Shown here in pieces: positions 48,621 through 59,755 of a stretch of 64,000 nucleotides of DNA. The notes beneath the pieces were generated by a model. The model was not told the origin of the DNA. It did not search any database and saw only the letters and a list, made by a program, of their open reading frames with translations. Made by a program: the position numbers and the translations under genes. The stretch spans positions 6,138,001 through 6,202,000 of the forward strand of contig JAULSN010000002.1 in NCBI GenBank assembly GCA_033439765.1, read 5' to 3'. Each line of letters starts with the position of its first letter. The stretch's first letter is position 1. The stretch comes from Lasiosphaeria ovina. Its lineage: Eukaryota; Ascomycota; Sordariomycetes; Sordariales; Lasiosphaeriaceae.

Positions 48621-50439
48621 CGTGGACAACTGGCTCTCCTTTTGGTGCTGAGACTGAAAAAAAGCCCGCCGATGGGGTCAAGGATAGAGGGCTGCTCCGT
48701 AACCGAGACGTTGTTACGGAAGGACAGTAACTAGCTTGACGGATCGGATTTGAGGGGTATGAGAAATACAAATGGCGAGTTCGCGGCTCCCCTTTTGTTT
48801 TTCGGAAAAAGGATCTGAGGCTTCACAAGGTCTTTGTTTGCGCCGGCAGGTCGCAACGGTCGGGTAAATTGCTGGTGAGAGCTGTTTGTGGAGGTGGCAC
48901 GACAGGTGGTAGTTATAGGTTGGCCGTCATTCCGACAACTCGCGCGCTCGGCTGGGCAGAAAGGTCCCGCAAGGTTCGAATGTGGGTGCGGGCTTGGTTT
49001 GTGCCGGGAACTTGAACTCACGCTTGAGAACCTTGATGGCCACCGACCGCCAAGCCCTGCGCACAATGACCCCTGTAAAACGGGTCAATGTGGCTCGCGA
49101 AGCCCTGAGGGTCCCCAACTTACCGACGTTGAAATTCCAAGTTGGAAGGTATATTACTGCGTGCTTGCTTGCTTACAGCGTAGATAACGAAGGGCTGTCT
49201 CTCTAGATGGAGCCGGAGAAGAACATGATCAGGCCGGATAGATGTTGGCAGTAGGTATTGTGGTCCGGGATTTGGAACAGTCCCTCGGAACATGGGAATG
49301 AGATTCTAAACAAAGATCGGATATGGTGAGGAGCGGTCGGCTATCAGATGGAAAGAAAGCCACGTCAACAGAAGAGAAAGTCTCAAAATCAATAAAAGAC
49401 GCTTTCCGAGAGATCGAAGGAGGGGGGGGGGGATAGGTGGATCCAGCACGCCAAAAATGGAAGGCTGGAGGGCGCCAAGTAAGAACCTCGATGGATCAGA
49501 CTCTAGATAACGACATCAAGGTACATACATACATCCAATACCCACAGTGGCTGTAGGCAAAACAGTAGAGTCAAGAGGGGTGTCGATTGATGATGCCATG
49601 AGTTTGCGATTGGAGTTTAATGGGACCCATGAGTTTGCGATTGGAGTTTAATGGGACGAATGCAGCGTGAATCCATTTGCGTATTCCATATCGTATTGAC
49701 TATCGTGGTGTTGGCGGCAGCTCGAGACGGCGGGACGTATCTAATGATGAAACTGTGCGTCAGCCGTGCCCCTGCCGTCGTCGTTCGAGTTGGCCCACAC
49801 GCCAAACCCGATTGACCCGACAGAGTCATGTCGATTGGCCGATTATGGTGGGACACAGCAACTGCACGAGATCAGCCATCAAGGTTCTCATACAGTCAGC
49901 GAGCTATCAAGGTGCTCGCTCGTCTTATCATTCTCCCCGCTCTTTTGCTTTTTCCGGGACAAACGAGCTGCACCACTCCAGATATTCGGTGACGTCTTTC
50001 TCTGGGTTGATTTTCGGGATTCAATGTTTGGAGCCCCTGGTCGCAGTGTACCTGCTGCGCTTCACCCAGGCCAGGCCTGCCAAGAGTGCATATTGCATGA
50101 GATCTGGACCAGATGGATTCTTCTTGCTCTCTTTGAGTCGACCGTTCCATGTGCATCGGGATTCTGCAGCAACATGAACAGCCAAACCACCGGAGCACCC
50201 GATTCGGGCCAATATAGCATGGGCTGATTAGAAGGAACGGCCCTCCATCACCCAATGCGACGCTCAAATTGGTAGGGGTAGGCGATATTCGAGCTAGCCA
50301 GAGACACACCGTCCCGCTTTCCTCCGTCTCCTGCAAGCCAACAACCACTCACGGAAACCAGTGCGCGCTGCGTCGGGCCTTCATGCAGGCTGGGGATGCT
50401 GATGAGCTGAAAGTGGGCGAATAGGCAAGGCCGCTGGGC
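48621..50439. other. Spacer between the ZIP gene and MDM10
   Basis: About 1.8 kb, no supported gene. The part next to 48620 is the presumed ZIP promoter. Contains a G-run near 49420-49431, a CATA repeat near 49521-49533 and a 31-bp tandem duplication (49596-49657). Confidence 0.55.
49596..49657. repeat. 31-bp tandem duplication
   Basis: Two identical adjacent copies of a 31-bp unit starting CCATGAGTTTGCGATTGG; copy 1 begins at 49596, copy 2 at 49627. Confidence 0.9.
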
Positions 50440-51966
50440 TTAGGATGAGTATTGGATCTCGAGTCCTAGACTTCGGAAGGGCTCATCCAGCTTATGCAAG
50501 TCCACCCCGGTGCCAAGGCTAAAAATAAGCGACTTAACCCGGCCCTCCCAGAGCAGTCCAATCCGGAGGTTCTGGTCGAGACGCGCCTTTAAGACACCCA
50601 AATATTCTTCTTCCTTCGTTACGCCAGGCGTGTCTTGGCCTGCGGGCACCTTCGCTTCTTCGGCGGCTGTGGTAGGCTCGGGGCCGTCCAGGCGCCATTC
50701 CATTTTCGCCTGGAAACTTCTCTCATTCGTTTTCGCCAGCTTCTGTGCGACCTCCTCCCGCTGTCTGTTGGGGTCGACTCCGAGGAGAAACCCGGCCGGC
50801 CGGCGGTTGCTCCACAACTCCATGCCCACTGCCCAGTCGCTCTCGTAGCTGTACACGTTGAATTCCATTCTCGTTGCCATAGAGCAATATTCCTTTGCCA
50901 AGATGGCGTACGTAGCATTGATGTTTCCCATGAGCGGGTTAATAGTCAATGCCGCTGTGAGCGGTGTCCCTCGATGTGCTGGCAGGGTTGCGAAGCGTGC
51001 TCCCAAAGACATGCCTCCTGATTTGTTCAGGGTACCGTAGTATACCTCACCGCCAACGCTGAATCGGCCGTATATGCGCTCCCTTTCCCCAGACTGGCCG
51101 CTGCTGCTGCTGCTGCTCTCATTCGTCGAGCATGCCGTTGGAGTTGCGCCCGGGGAAGAAGCATCTCCGCCAAGATTGTAAAGGCCCCGAACGCCAAGAA
51201 GTCCGCCGTCAGTTGACGCCAGACCCTCGACGCCGAATTTGCCTTTGTCGTATTGAATAAGCCCCAACAAGGTGCCGCCATTCCGCAACGACTGTTCACT
51301 GACAGCCGAGAGCTGAACCTGCAACACTGGGCTGAAGCGCTTCACAACCAGCCCCTCCAGGAGCGACTGGGGAAGATAAAGCCGGCCGTAGAGGAGCGAG
51401 CTCTTGTCCCTGTCACGGCCTGTGACCTTGTTTCCACCGACGTGAGTTGGCGCAAGTCCCACGCCGCCATCTGTATCGATACTAACCGCATGGCTTGCAG
51501 ATGCGCCAGGCCCACCCGCATTCGGAGCCGCTTCGTCACCGCGCGAACCAAGGTCGTGCAGCCGGCGAAAGGAGCGCAAGAGTGCGGGAAGCGGTATGCG
51601 GTCGGATTGAGCGGCGACGCCCCTCAGCGCGACAGAGCTGTATAGATAGGAGATGGAGCCGTCGACGATGCCAACGGTGCCCAGCTGGTAGCTTGTCGCG
51701 AAGTGCGGGGTCGCCAGGGACGCGAGGTTGACGCGGAGGCCCAAGGGAAGGGGAAAGTCAATCAGCTCTGCAGGTCGTCTTGTCAGCGCAAAGTACGCGA
51801 CATGTGCCGTGAGGACACGGAATCAGCACCATTGGGAGTTCGCAGGTGCGCAAAAATGGGGCCACCCGCCTCTGGCTGTTGCGTTCAGTTCCTTGTAGGT
51901 GTTGTCCTCGTTCCATTCTGTGGCGCCGTAGAAGGCATTTGTGATGTAGTGCATAAACTCGCGCAT
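50440..51966 (-). CDS. MDM10: Mdm10, mitochondrial outer-membrane beta-barrel (ERMES/SAM)
   Basis: Predicted 474-aa outer-membrane beta-barrel that anchors the ER-mitochondria encounter structure and also assists beta-barrel assembly with the SAM complex. Minus-strand exons 51966-51870 and 51767-50440. The N-terminus MREFMHYITNAFYGATEWNE and the junction region TARELIDFPLPLGLRVNLAS are characteristic of Mdm10. Further matches: LGTVGIVDGSISYLYSS, RDKSSLLYGRLYLPQSLLEG, GLIQYDKGKFGVEGLASTDG. It ends LGLEIQYSS, a C-terminal strand typical of beta-barrel sorting signals. A Ser-rich insert (SSSSSGQSGE) sits in a loop. The only intron placement that keeps the conserved TAREL junction uses a GC donor (51869-51868) with a normal AG acceptor. 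Confidence 0.93.
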
Positions 51967-52591
51967 CGTGGGTTCGAGGCCTGCGTGTCGCACGCAAGGC
52001 GAGCGCGTTGGGCTACCGTTGATTGGTCATGAATTAAATATCGGGACGACCAGATGAACGGTGGCGCTGGTGTTCGGCCCTGGAGCTTTCTGCGAGTTTA
52101 TTATCGAGTGTTCCAAACGAACGCGCAGCTTCGAGTGTTCCAAGGCATGCACGCCTGAGAAGCAAGGCTTGCTCCACAGAAGCCCTCAGGGGCCAATCAT
52201 ATGGAGTCACGGAATCTTAATTACCTTACCTTTTTGTTCCGGGGAAAGCTCAGGGTTCTCTCCCCCATTCAATGCTCCGCTCTCCCTTCCCCTTAACCAG
52301 GCATGTCTGTCTGTCTCTATCACATTTGACACTCGAATGAAGGTTGCTGGGAAACTTTGACTTGTTTGTTCCTCATATCTAGCTGCCTAGGTAGGCACTG
52401 GACCTCGAAGTCTACAGAATACGGATGGATTTCAATGGTAAGATACCGGTAGCGTCCAAACCAGCGAGCCCCAAACTCCCAAACCCCGGAAATGGTGTAG
52501 GCAGTGAAACCCTGTCCTCAATCAGGCGCCTCTCTTCAGTAAAGCAACTACCTCACCTTGGGCCCACCATCAACTCAAGCAATGTATATTT
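51967..52591. other. Spacer between MDM10 and scytalone dehydratase
   Basis: About 625 bp: MDM10 promoter on the left, scytalone dehydratase 3' UTR on the right. Contains a CCTAGGTAGGCA tract near 52387. No gene seen. Confidence 0.6.
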
Positions 52592-53277
52592 TTAGTTTGT
52601 GCCATCGCCGAAGCTGTCACGGCCGCTCGCAAACACCTTCTCGAAGTCGTACTCGTGCCACCGGATGTTCGGGTTGAGGCCTGCAAACTTCCACACGCCA
52701 TCAACCTTGCGGTAGTAGTGCGTGTTGTGGCTGTGGGCGTGTCCCTTGACGGCCACCGTCTTGAGGGTGGCGTCGGTGTAGACCTGGTGAGGCACGCGCA
52801 GCTGGTGGTAACCGATCACCTCGGTGTCGGACACCTTTTCCCACTTGCTCGCACCGCCGATGAAATGCTGTGTGCGCAGCAGCGGGTTGCCCAGCACCGA
52901 CTTGTCCGAGATCATGGCCACAAATTCCTCAGCCGGCATCGCCTCCCACAGCTTGTTGAGGAACGAGCGGTAGTCGATCTGCCATTGAGTCAAAAAAGAT
53001 GCGTGTCAGCCGAGCTGAGACAAGACAGGGTCTTGGGGTCAATGGGACCGAGGGTCTCGCTTCCTGTGTGGCTGACATACTCGCAGTGTGGGCGCGATGC
53101 ACTTCCGTAGCCGGTCCCAGTCCTTGGAGTCATAGCTATCGGCCCACTCAAAGGCTGCCTCGCTGAGGCCGAGGTAGTCTGCAATTCCATCAGTTAGTCG
53201 ATCGGCCAGCCAACTGAATGATTCATAAGACTCGACGGACCCTCGAAGGTGATTTGCTGCTTCTTTTCGGCGGCCAT
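52592..53277 (-). CDS. SCD1: Scytalone dehydratase (DHN-melanin pathway)
   Basis: Predicted 173-aa enzyme that dehydrates scytalone to 1,3,8-trihydroxynaphthalene and vermelone to 1,8-dihydroxynaphthalene in melanin synthesis; no cofactor. Minus-strand exons 53277-53241, 53178-53081, 52978-52592. NTF2-like alpha+beta fold. Residues matching the active site known from the Magnaporthe enzyme are all present: Y28, D29 (in [14 protein letters not shown]), Y48 (RIDYRSF), H83 (RTQHFIGG), H109 (RVPHQVY), S128 and N130 (GHAHSHN). There is a one-residue insertion at GGASKWEKV. Length equals the family norm. No polyketide synthase or hydroxynaphthalene reductase gene is in the window, so the gene is not in a local melanin cluster. 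Confidence 0.96.
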
Positions 53278-54012
53278 AGTGAACGTGACTTCGTATTATT
53301 GACGTGCGAGAGATTCAAGCGTGTCCAGATACCCGAGGCTCTGGTCATGGGCGGGAGGCTCATTACTTATCCGCATCGTTTTAGATAGCCGGCGGGTCCC
53401 TGGCTGTGTCGGGCCTAGACTATGCGGACGGCCGTGCGGCTACCCCCATGCCCGAAGTCCGGAGGTTGGTGGGGATGTGCGGCTGGGCTCGACGCCGGTC
53501 GGGTGCGGCCTACGCCTCCCTGCTGCCAGGAGATCCAACAGGTTACGACTATGGTTAATTCCGGCCAATCCAACACGAGTCGCGTGCGCGGCTAGTCGTC
53601 GTTGGTAATTCTGCCGGAGGATTATGAAACAATAGGCGCGGAAGCGCTGGACCAGTTGGGGGTTTTTAGGCGAGGCCATCGGGTCCGGCGGAGACAAAGA
53701 CATATCTCATACCCCCTTCTCGGGGCACTTTGAGGCGCCGGCGTCTTGAGCGCACGTGGGCGCCGTTTCCGCACCATCCGGGGCCGTTGACTTATCACTC
53801 GCTTGGGGTCTAGACGGGGCCCCTCCAAGTCAACGGCATATGGGAAAAAGAGTCAATATTTCTTGCTTGGCGCCGGTGTCTCGAGAATTACTACCACTAA
53901 CCTGCAAGACGTCAAGACGTCTTCTCGCCGTTGTTTTCTTCTGTTATATCCCAAGCCCTGCTAAGATATAGCGTGAATTCGCAATATCTCCCCTAGCGGT
54001 GGTTAGTCGGGA
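53278..54012. other. Spacer between scytalone dehydratase and the DUF2293 gene
   Basis: About 735 bp including the dehydratase promoter; no gene seen. Confidence 0.6.
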
Positions 54013-54813
54013 TCACTCCAGATCACTCCAGTTACTCCAATCGCTGCTGTCGCTAGCCTGGTCGCTGTCTTCGCCCTTAGTGAAGACAGCGTCTGTTTTA
54101 TCGGGGTCCCGCATGATGGCATCTGCATCCTCTGAGATTCCCGAGAGCACCGCTTTCCTAGCGAGCAGCGCGCCTTTCCTGGTCCTCGTTCCAGCCGCCG
54201 ATACTGCCCCTGCGGAGGCCTTCTTGGTTTTGCCCTTACCGCTGCCGACATTGCTGACAGGCTTCCGGATATAGCCGCCCCAACCACTGGCGACGTCGTT
54301 GATCTCGGTCAAAATCTTTGCTCTCGCGACCTCGCGGTTCTCGCCCCGCTTGAGAAGCTTGTCGTAGTCGGTGTGGCAGTGCCGAATGTGGGCTCTCACG
54401 GCCAGCTTGACTTTCTCATTCAACGTTAGGGTGCCTGTCCTGCCCACGCGCCGGCTGTGCTTCTCCAGCGCGCGGTTTATGATCTTGGGTATTGCCTCCT
54501 TGGGGATCTTGGGGAACAGCTTCACTATGGCCTTTTCAAAGGTCCCTTCGAGGGCGGAATCCCGTTTCTGGACTGCCTCTGCCCGGCGCACGGCGGTCGC
54601 TCTGTGGTCTGCCTCGACAGACGCGTAGATCCCCGCGGGGCACCGCAGGCCCAGCGCTTTTCCGGTTTTGGTGACGACTACATAGAGCGTCTTGTCTGCC
54701 TCGTGCGTTTTCTTGCGGCAGTTTTTGGTGATGTAAACATCTCCCTTGGGCACGAAGACGTAGCCCTTCGGCATGGGGGCGCGCGGGGAAACGTCAATTT
54801 CGTCTCTTGCCAT
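54013..54813 (-). CDS. DUF2293-domain protein
   Basis: Predicted 266-aa protein of unknown function, single exon. The N-terminal third has KGYVFVPKGDVYITKNCRKK and a short beta-rich block; the DUF2293 domain lies at about residues 95-185 (LFPKIPKEAIPKIINRALEK, VKLAVRAHIRHCHTDYDKLL, ending ASGWGGYI). The C-terminus is a low-complexity Lys/Ala then Asp/Ser/Trp-rich tail. The ATG at 54813 (MARDEIDVS) was taken as start because the 13 codons above it in frame begin with GTG. Basic overall, so nuclear or nucleolar location is possible, but no role is established. Confidence 0.85.
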   Translation of the reverse strand: MARDEIDVSPRAPMPKGYVFVPKGDVYITKNCRKKTHEADKTLYVVVTKTGKALGLRCPAGIYASVEADHRATAVRRAEAVQKRDSALEGTFEKAIVKLFPKIPKEAIPKIINRALEKHSRRVGRTGTLTLNEKVKLAVRAHIRHCHTDYDKLLKRGENREVARAKILTEINDVASGWGGYIRKPVSNVGSGKGKTKKASAGAVSAAGTRTRKGALLARKAVLSGISEDADAIMRDPDKTDAVFTKGEDSDQASDSSDWSNWSDLE

Positions 54814-55760
54814 GGTGGTTGCAGTATGCTTGGCCTCGTTCGAGCGCGTCACCTTTTAGCACATTCTCGTGGTCGGGACTTTAGTCAAGACAGAATAAGG
54901 TACGGTGAGTGAGATAAACGGAAGGGAGGTGAGGCGCTTGAGTCTCGACAGAACCCACTTTTCACCGCCCCAGTTGAGTCGTGCCCTGGAGCTAGGCCGT
55001 GCACCCCCCCCCCCCCCCCCTAAAGCGCGCCGGAAGCGTACTGGACGCTAAAAGAGGCAAACACCATACCAAAGACCAGCACGTCGAGCAACGTGGAAGC
55101 CGACAAAACTCTTTGTCGTAGCCGAGTCTGAAAGACCTTTGAATAGAACTAGTGTTACTCCAGTATTCCGAATTGCGCAGATGTACGCACACCTGACTCA
55201 AGATGCATTCCCAAGAGAACAAGTGGAGGCCCAGCTCGAGAACAGCTCCAGCGCCATTCCATCATTCTATTGCCCCGGGCAACCAAATGCTGTTTGGCCA
55301 CATTCTCGGGCCTCTCATCCTATTTTCTTTCACCCTCCAGCACCCAGCGGCGCTGGCTCAGGTGAGCCGAAGAAAGCCGAGTGGCCTATTTGGCTGGACT
55401 CTGATCTTCGTATATCTTCCTCGCGCTATACCATGGCTCACAATTCCCCGGGATGAAGTGTCCGGCTATTAAAAGTACCAGGCGGGTAGGAAGCTGTTGT
55501 GTACAACAATAGAGCGACTGAGTTCTTAAGATCTGGCTGTCCTTCCATCTCATAAAGCAAGTCGTGTATCTGGGACTTTATTAGCTCTCATCGCATCCAC
55601 TCGGAACTAGATACTTTCTGTTTGGAACTTTTGAACAAATGACTAATGATGAATCGCTGATCATAATATTCGTAATGTAAGTGTAAGGCCTATCCAGCAG
55701 AGAGGCAAAGAGTCTATGGTATAATATGATACCCAATCAAATGTCCACCGTAAATACTAA
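54814..55760. other. Spacer between the DUF2293 gene and the monooxygenase
   Basis: About 950 bp. Contains a 17-base C homopolymer (55004-55020) and AT-rich DNA near 55600-55760, the likely 3' UTR of the monooxygenase. No gene seen. Confidence 0.6.
55004..55020. repeat. Poly-C homopolymer, 17 bases
   Basis: Uninterrupted C run in a spacer; exact length may be uncertain. Confidence 0.9.
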
Positions 55761-57356
55761 TTAGGCACTCTGGACTGCCTCGGCCTCGACGGGGTCTTTG
55801 TCGAAGAGTCTACTCAGCGCGAGCTTCGCCTTGAGCTCGTCATAGTCCTTGATCCAGGCCTCCGACGGTGCCTGCATTGGCTCGCCGCCCAGCTCTTTCG
55901 CGTCTTCGTTTACCCAGTTGATGAGCTCGCGCACGTAGCCAACCTCCTGGCCTGGCAGGTGCAGGGCGTGAAATGCTCGGCCGAGTCCCTTCTCCTGCAC
56001 ACGCTTCACGTACGCTGCCCGCATCGTCTCCTTGGGCGGCAGCCGAGCCGTGCCGGCGAATACGCGGGAGAGAGCCTGGGCCTGGTAGTCGAACAGCGAG
56101 AAGGTCGAGACGTAGTATGGCACGCCCACGAATGCCAGAGTTGGGTCGTTGATGTAGAATATGTCGTGGTGCAGGTTGTGCGCCATCCTCCCGTCCGACG
56201 TCACCACCAGGTCCTCGCCTGCCTCGGTGACGGGTGCCGTGTCTGACTGGAGCTGGGGCAGAAAGGGGTAGGACGTGACATATCCCGTGGCAATCACCAC
56301 GTCGTGAATGTTGTCGAGGACTTGCCCGTCCTTGAGAACGACGGTCCCCAGGATGGGCGGTCCCGCGGCTGACTGTGTATCTCCGGGGGACGGGCTTCCC
56401 AGGACGAATTTCTCCACTTCGCCAATCCGGATCGAGTTCGGCGGCAGCATTCTGGCGGGCGTGTCAAATGGGCCCCCGCGCACGCTCTGGTACGTCGTGT
56501 TGGCGACGCCCTCGAGCTCACGGCATATGTCGAGCGAGGACACGCCGGCCCCGAGCACCAGAACGTTTCGGCCCTGGTACGGGTGCGGCTTGCGGTAGCG
56601 CTTAGAGTGGATGACGTGCTCCGGGAAGGCCGCCTTCCACTCCTTGAGCCCCTCGATTTCGGGGATCCGCGGCATGCCGTAGTGGCCCGAGGCGACGACG
56701 AGCAGGTCGAAATACGACAGCCTCTCGACGAGCCGCGGGCCTGACGCGTCTCTGACCAGCAGGACGGACCGGATCTCCCACTTGGACCCGTCTGGCGTTT
56801 TCTTGGCCTCGTCGACGCGGGCGTGGAAGTGCGTGATGGCGTCGACGGCCTGGTCGCGGGCTAGCGTTTGGATGTATTTCTCGACGATCTCCTGGCTGAC
56901 GTGGGGCTCGGTATTCTCGGGCCAAGGGCCTAGGCTGCTGACCAGCACGTTTGTCGAAATGTTGTTTTTCAGCCCGGCATAGCACGGGCCTGGGGGCGCA
57001 AAGCGCACTTCGAGGTCATCTGCGCTTTCGCTGCCGGCGGCGTGCCCTTTGCCGTCTCTCTCGTCCTGGGACTCCGGGGGAGGTGTGGAATAGGCAAACT
57101 CGCCCGGCTTGGAGAGCTTGTAGTCGCCCGACGAGGGCGCCTGGTTGGGGTACGGAGGGTCCTCGGGCACGCGGTCGTCGTAGTGCCAGATGCCGCCGGC
57201 AATGCTCGAGCGCTCAAAGACGGTCACTTGAAGCCCCTGGTTCTGCAGATGAGCCGCAGCGCAGACACCGCTTATCCCGGCACCAATGACGGCCACGGTC
57301 CGGCCGGCGCCGAAGCGTGGGTCGGCCACGGCCGTGGATGACGATTTGGATCCCAT
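55761..57356 (-). CDS. Flavin-containing monooxygenase-like protein
   Basis: Predicted 531-aa FAD/NADPH-dependent monooxygenase, single exon. FAD-binding Rossmann motif GAGISG at residues 25-30 (TVAVIGAGISGVCAAAHL) followed by FERSSIAGGIWHYDDRVPED. Central FMO fingerprint-like FPEHVIHSKRY, with Glu where the canonical FxGxxxHxxxY has Gly. Second nucleotide-binding motif VLVLGAGVSSLDI. ATGYVTSYPFLP matches the LATGY element of class B flavoprotein monooxygenases. Members oxidise soft N or S atoms; the substrate here is unknown. Neighbours are a ruined permease and a TauD-type dioxygenase, suggesting a catabolic setting (inference). Intact, with no frame damage. Confidence 0.88.
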   Translation of the reverse strand: MGSKSSSTAVADPRFGAGRTVAVIGAGISGVCAAAHLQNQGLQVTVFERSSIAGGIWHYDDRVPEDPPYPNQAPSSGDYKLSKPGEFAYSTPPPESQDERDGKGHAAGSESADDLEVRFAPPGPCYAGLKNNISTNVLVSSLGPWPENTEPHVSQEIVEKYIQTLARDQAVDAITHFHARVDEAKKTPDGSKWEIRSVLLVRDASGPRLVERLSYFDLLVVASGHYGMPRIPEIEGLKEWKAAFPEHVIHSKRYRKPHPYQGRNVLVLGAGVSSLDICRELEGVANTTYQSVRGGPFDTPARMLPPNSIRIGEVEKFVLGSPSPGDTQSAAGPPILGTVVLKDGQVLDNIHDVVIATGYVTSYPFLPQLQSDTAPVTEAGEDLVVTSDGRMAHNLHHDIFYINDPTLAFVGVPYYVSTFSLFDYQAQALSRVFAGTARLPPKETMRAAYVKRVQEKGLGRAFHALHLPGQEVGYVRELINWVNEDAKELGGEPMQAPSEAWIKDYDELKAKLALSRLFDKDPVEAEAVQSA

Positions 57357-58316
57357 TTTGATAATTAATCAATTAACAAATAGCAAAAAAGAGACGCATC
57401 CCGGTTTTGGAGGTCTGTTGATGTGGTTGAGCCGTGATGGGTCGGGACTGGAGCTAGACAGTCACAGTGCCAGACAGATCCAAACAGCGATCGACCAGTG
57501 TAGTACCGTCAAATCAGGGGAAGAGTTGAAAAGGGGCTCGGGGTGTCACATCTTAAAGCCGACCCGGGGCCTAGAACGCCAGTTCGAAAAGGTGAGTGTT
57601 GCAGAACATTATTGGCACTAATAGGTCGGATCTAATTATCGATACGGCGATAATGTCTTGTCTGGCGTTGCTTGCTTACCAAGGCATGCAGCGACCCCCT
57701 CACCCGGCGAGCACGCCATATGGCGATTTCAATCGCGCAGGTTGTGTCTTGGCCTAGGGATGCCGGTCTCTCCGTGCCTCCGCGCCTCGGTGGGGCCATG
57801 CATTCCGAGTGGGAAGGGCTAAACGCTTTGCAAATCGCCTCACCTGTCGTGGCTCGATACTTTTTTTGCGTTTCATTTGATCATGATTGCTGCGTAGGTA
57901 GGTGGGTTGTTGTTGATGCGGGATCTGTTTGATAATTAATTATTCTCCCGTTTGATTAATCCAGCAGGTAATTAATTAGTTAACTAGTTTAGTTATGCCA
58001 AGCAAAAGTCTCGTTCACAACATGGCTATACCTACCTTGATTAGTACTAGGAAGTTAATTATTAGGTGGTTCACAATGGGGGAGCATCTGATAATTACAT
58101 CCCACCCATTTAAGTAATAACAGTCTCGGAGTTTCAGCCATTGCTTACTAGTTCTTGAAACTAGTAAGTACGCATCGAGAGAAGACAAAATACCTCAAAT
58201 AATACCTTAGACAGGCAAGCTAAGCAGGGAATTAAATTGGTGACGTGACAACTCAAGCTGCGTGAGGGCGAGTCCCCCACTCTAGCCATGTCAGGCCTTT
58301 CTTTAACCCTAACAGC
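57357..58316. other. AT-rich spacer between the monooxygenase and the transporter relic
   Basis: About 960 bp. Markedly AT-rich from 57930 to 58240 with many TTAATTA motifs, and a perfect 10-bp hairpin (58144-58168). The right of the monooxygenase start is its presumed promoter. No gene seen. Confidence 0.6.
58144..58168. repeat. Perfect 10-bp inverted repeat with 5-nt loop
   Basis: CTTACTAGTT at 58144-58153 pairs fully with AACTAGTAAG at 58159-58168. Possible cruciform or regulator site; nothing else supports a function. Confidence 0.7.
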
Positions 58317-59755
58317 TCAAGCAGTGGCAGTATCAGTTGCCGTTACCGTTGCCAATGCCAGCTTCCTTGCCCTCTCGTGATAGTGCAAGAAGCGGATCAA
58401 AAAGGTGATGCCAATCACCCCGACGGCAAGAAAAATCATGGTTGTGTACCCAGCCCTTGAAGTACCGCGGAGCCTCGGGTTGCTGCCAGATCAACAGAGG
58501 CAGCCACGCCTGGACCACATAGGCCAGTGCCGAGAAGACGATCGGCGCCCTCTCTCGGCCCTAAAGATGGTATCAGAGGTCCACGCATAGATGAGCGCGG
58601 ATACAACCGCGATGGCGGCTGCGATATTCGGGTACGTGTTGATCTGCGTGATCGAGTAGCTCTTGCTCTTGGGCCAGAGCGGAAAGGCCGGCTGGCTAAG
58701 CGCTCCGCCGCCGTTGTTCAAGATGACGTAGAGCGCCACAAAGAGATAAATGTGCCAACTCGAAAAGAACTCCTTGAACTTTTCCTTTGTGTATGAAGCC
58801 CGGTTTGCGCGCCCCCGAGCTGCATCCGCTTCTGCGCTATCGCGATGTCGCCGGGGGTCAGATACCAGGCCCTGGTGATTTCGGGCAGGTCCGGCAGGAA
58901 AAAGAAGCTGCCGATTGCAATCGGGAGCGAGATGGCAGTATTGATAATGAACAGCCATTGCCACCCCTTAAATCCGCCTCGGCCGTTGAGGTTGTAGACT
59001 GCGGCCATCAAGTAGCCGCTAAACATGGTTCCAAGGGCGCCGCTTGCGTGAGATATGGACGAGCGCTTCGATAGCTCGTCTTTCCGATACCAGGAGCCGA
59101 TGATGTACTGCATGCCGGGGTGGAAAGTGCCCTCAGCCAGACCAATAAAGAGGCGGAGGACGTAGAGCTGCGGTTGTGGTTGAGACTCTCGCCAAGAGGA
59201 TTGTCAACACCGCCCACGTCACCTCGCAGCTTGGGATCCAGCTCGAGAGCCGGATACGGGTGAGCAAGAGGTTGCTACACACTCGTGTGTAAGAACTAAC
59301 AGGTCTGGAGTAGTAATATGGGGGTGCTTCCCGGAGTTTGGTTGTTGTGATAAGTTTGATAAAATTAAATGAAGGTATTTACCTTGGAACCTCGTCCAGA
59401 ACATAGCCGACTGTCCAGCAAGCCTGGGCAATATTCATCTCGATACCGTAGAGGCCAGGTCCTCCTTCATACCTGACACAAAGGGGTCGAGATGCTTGAT
59501 AAAGTAGCCCAGCGACGCGAAGGTCAACAGAGTCGCGTCCAGCTTGAACAGAAAGCGGCGCTCCTCGGGGGACTTGTCCAGCGTGTTCCGGAAATAGGAT
59601 TTCTAGCTCGACTTGGGGTTTTCCTGCACGAGTTGTGCGACGCGGCTTTCTTTGCCAGACGCATTATCGGAACTTGAGGATGGGGGCTTGTCAGCTCCGA
59701 GATCATCAATGTGTAGGGGTAGTTGCTTGACCTCGGCGTCGTTGACGACGGCCAT
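58317..59755 (-). pseudogene. Degenerate MFS permease (Dal5/allantoate permease-type)
   Basis: Remnant of an anion:cation symporter of the major facilitator superfamily. From the ATG at 59755 the frame opens normally (MAVVNDAEVKQLPLHIDD) but meets TAG at 59605-59603, where the family usually has Trp. Homology continues through the stop ([20 protein letters not shown]) and then changes frame at about 59457, 59172, 58805, 58555 and 58460. Recognisable pieces include MQYIIGSWYRKDELSKRSSI, YLMAAVYNLNGRGGFKGWQW, EFFSSWHIYLFVALYVILNN and QAWLPLLIWQQPEAPRYFKG. A stretch of the order of 60 residues of late helices is missing between about 58555 and 58530, and about six residues near 59480. A former intron (about 59378 to 59272) keeps GT/AG ends. 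With one nonsense change, about five frameshifts and two deletions it cannot make a working transporter. Confidence 0.88.
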
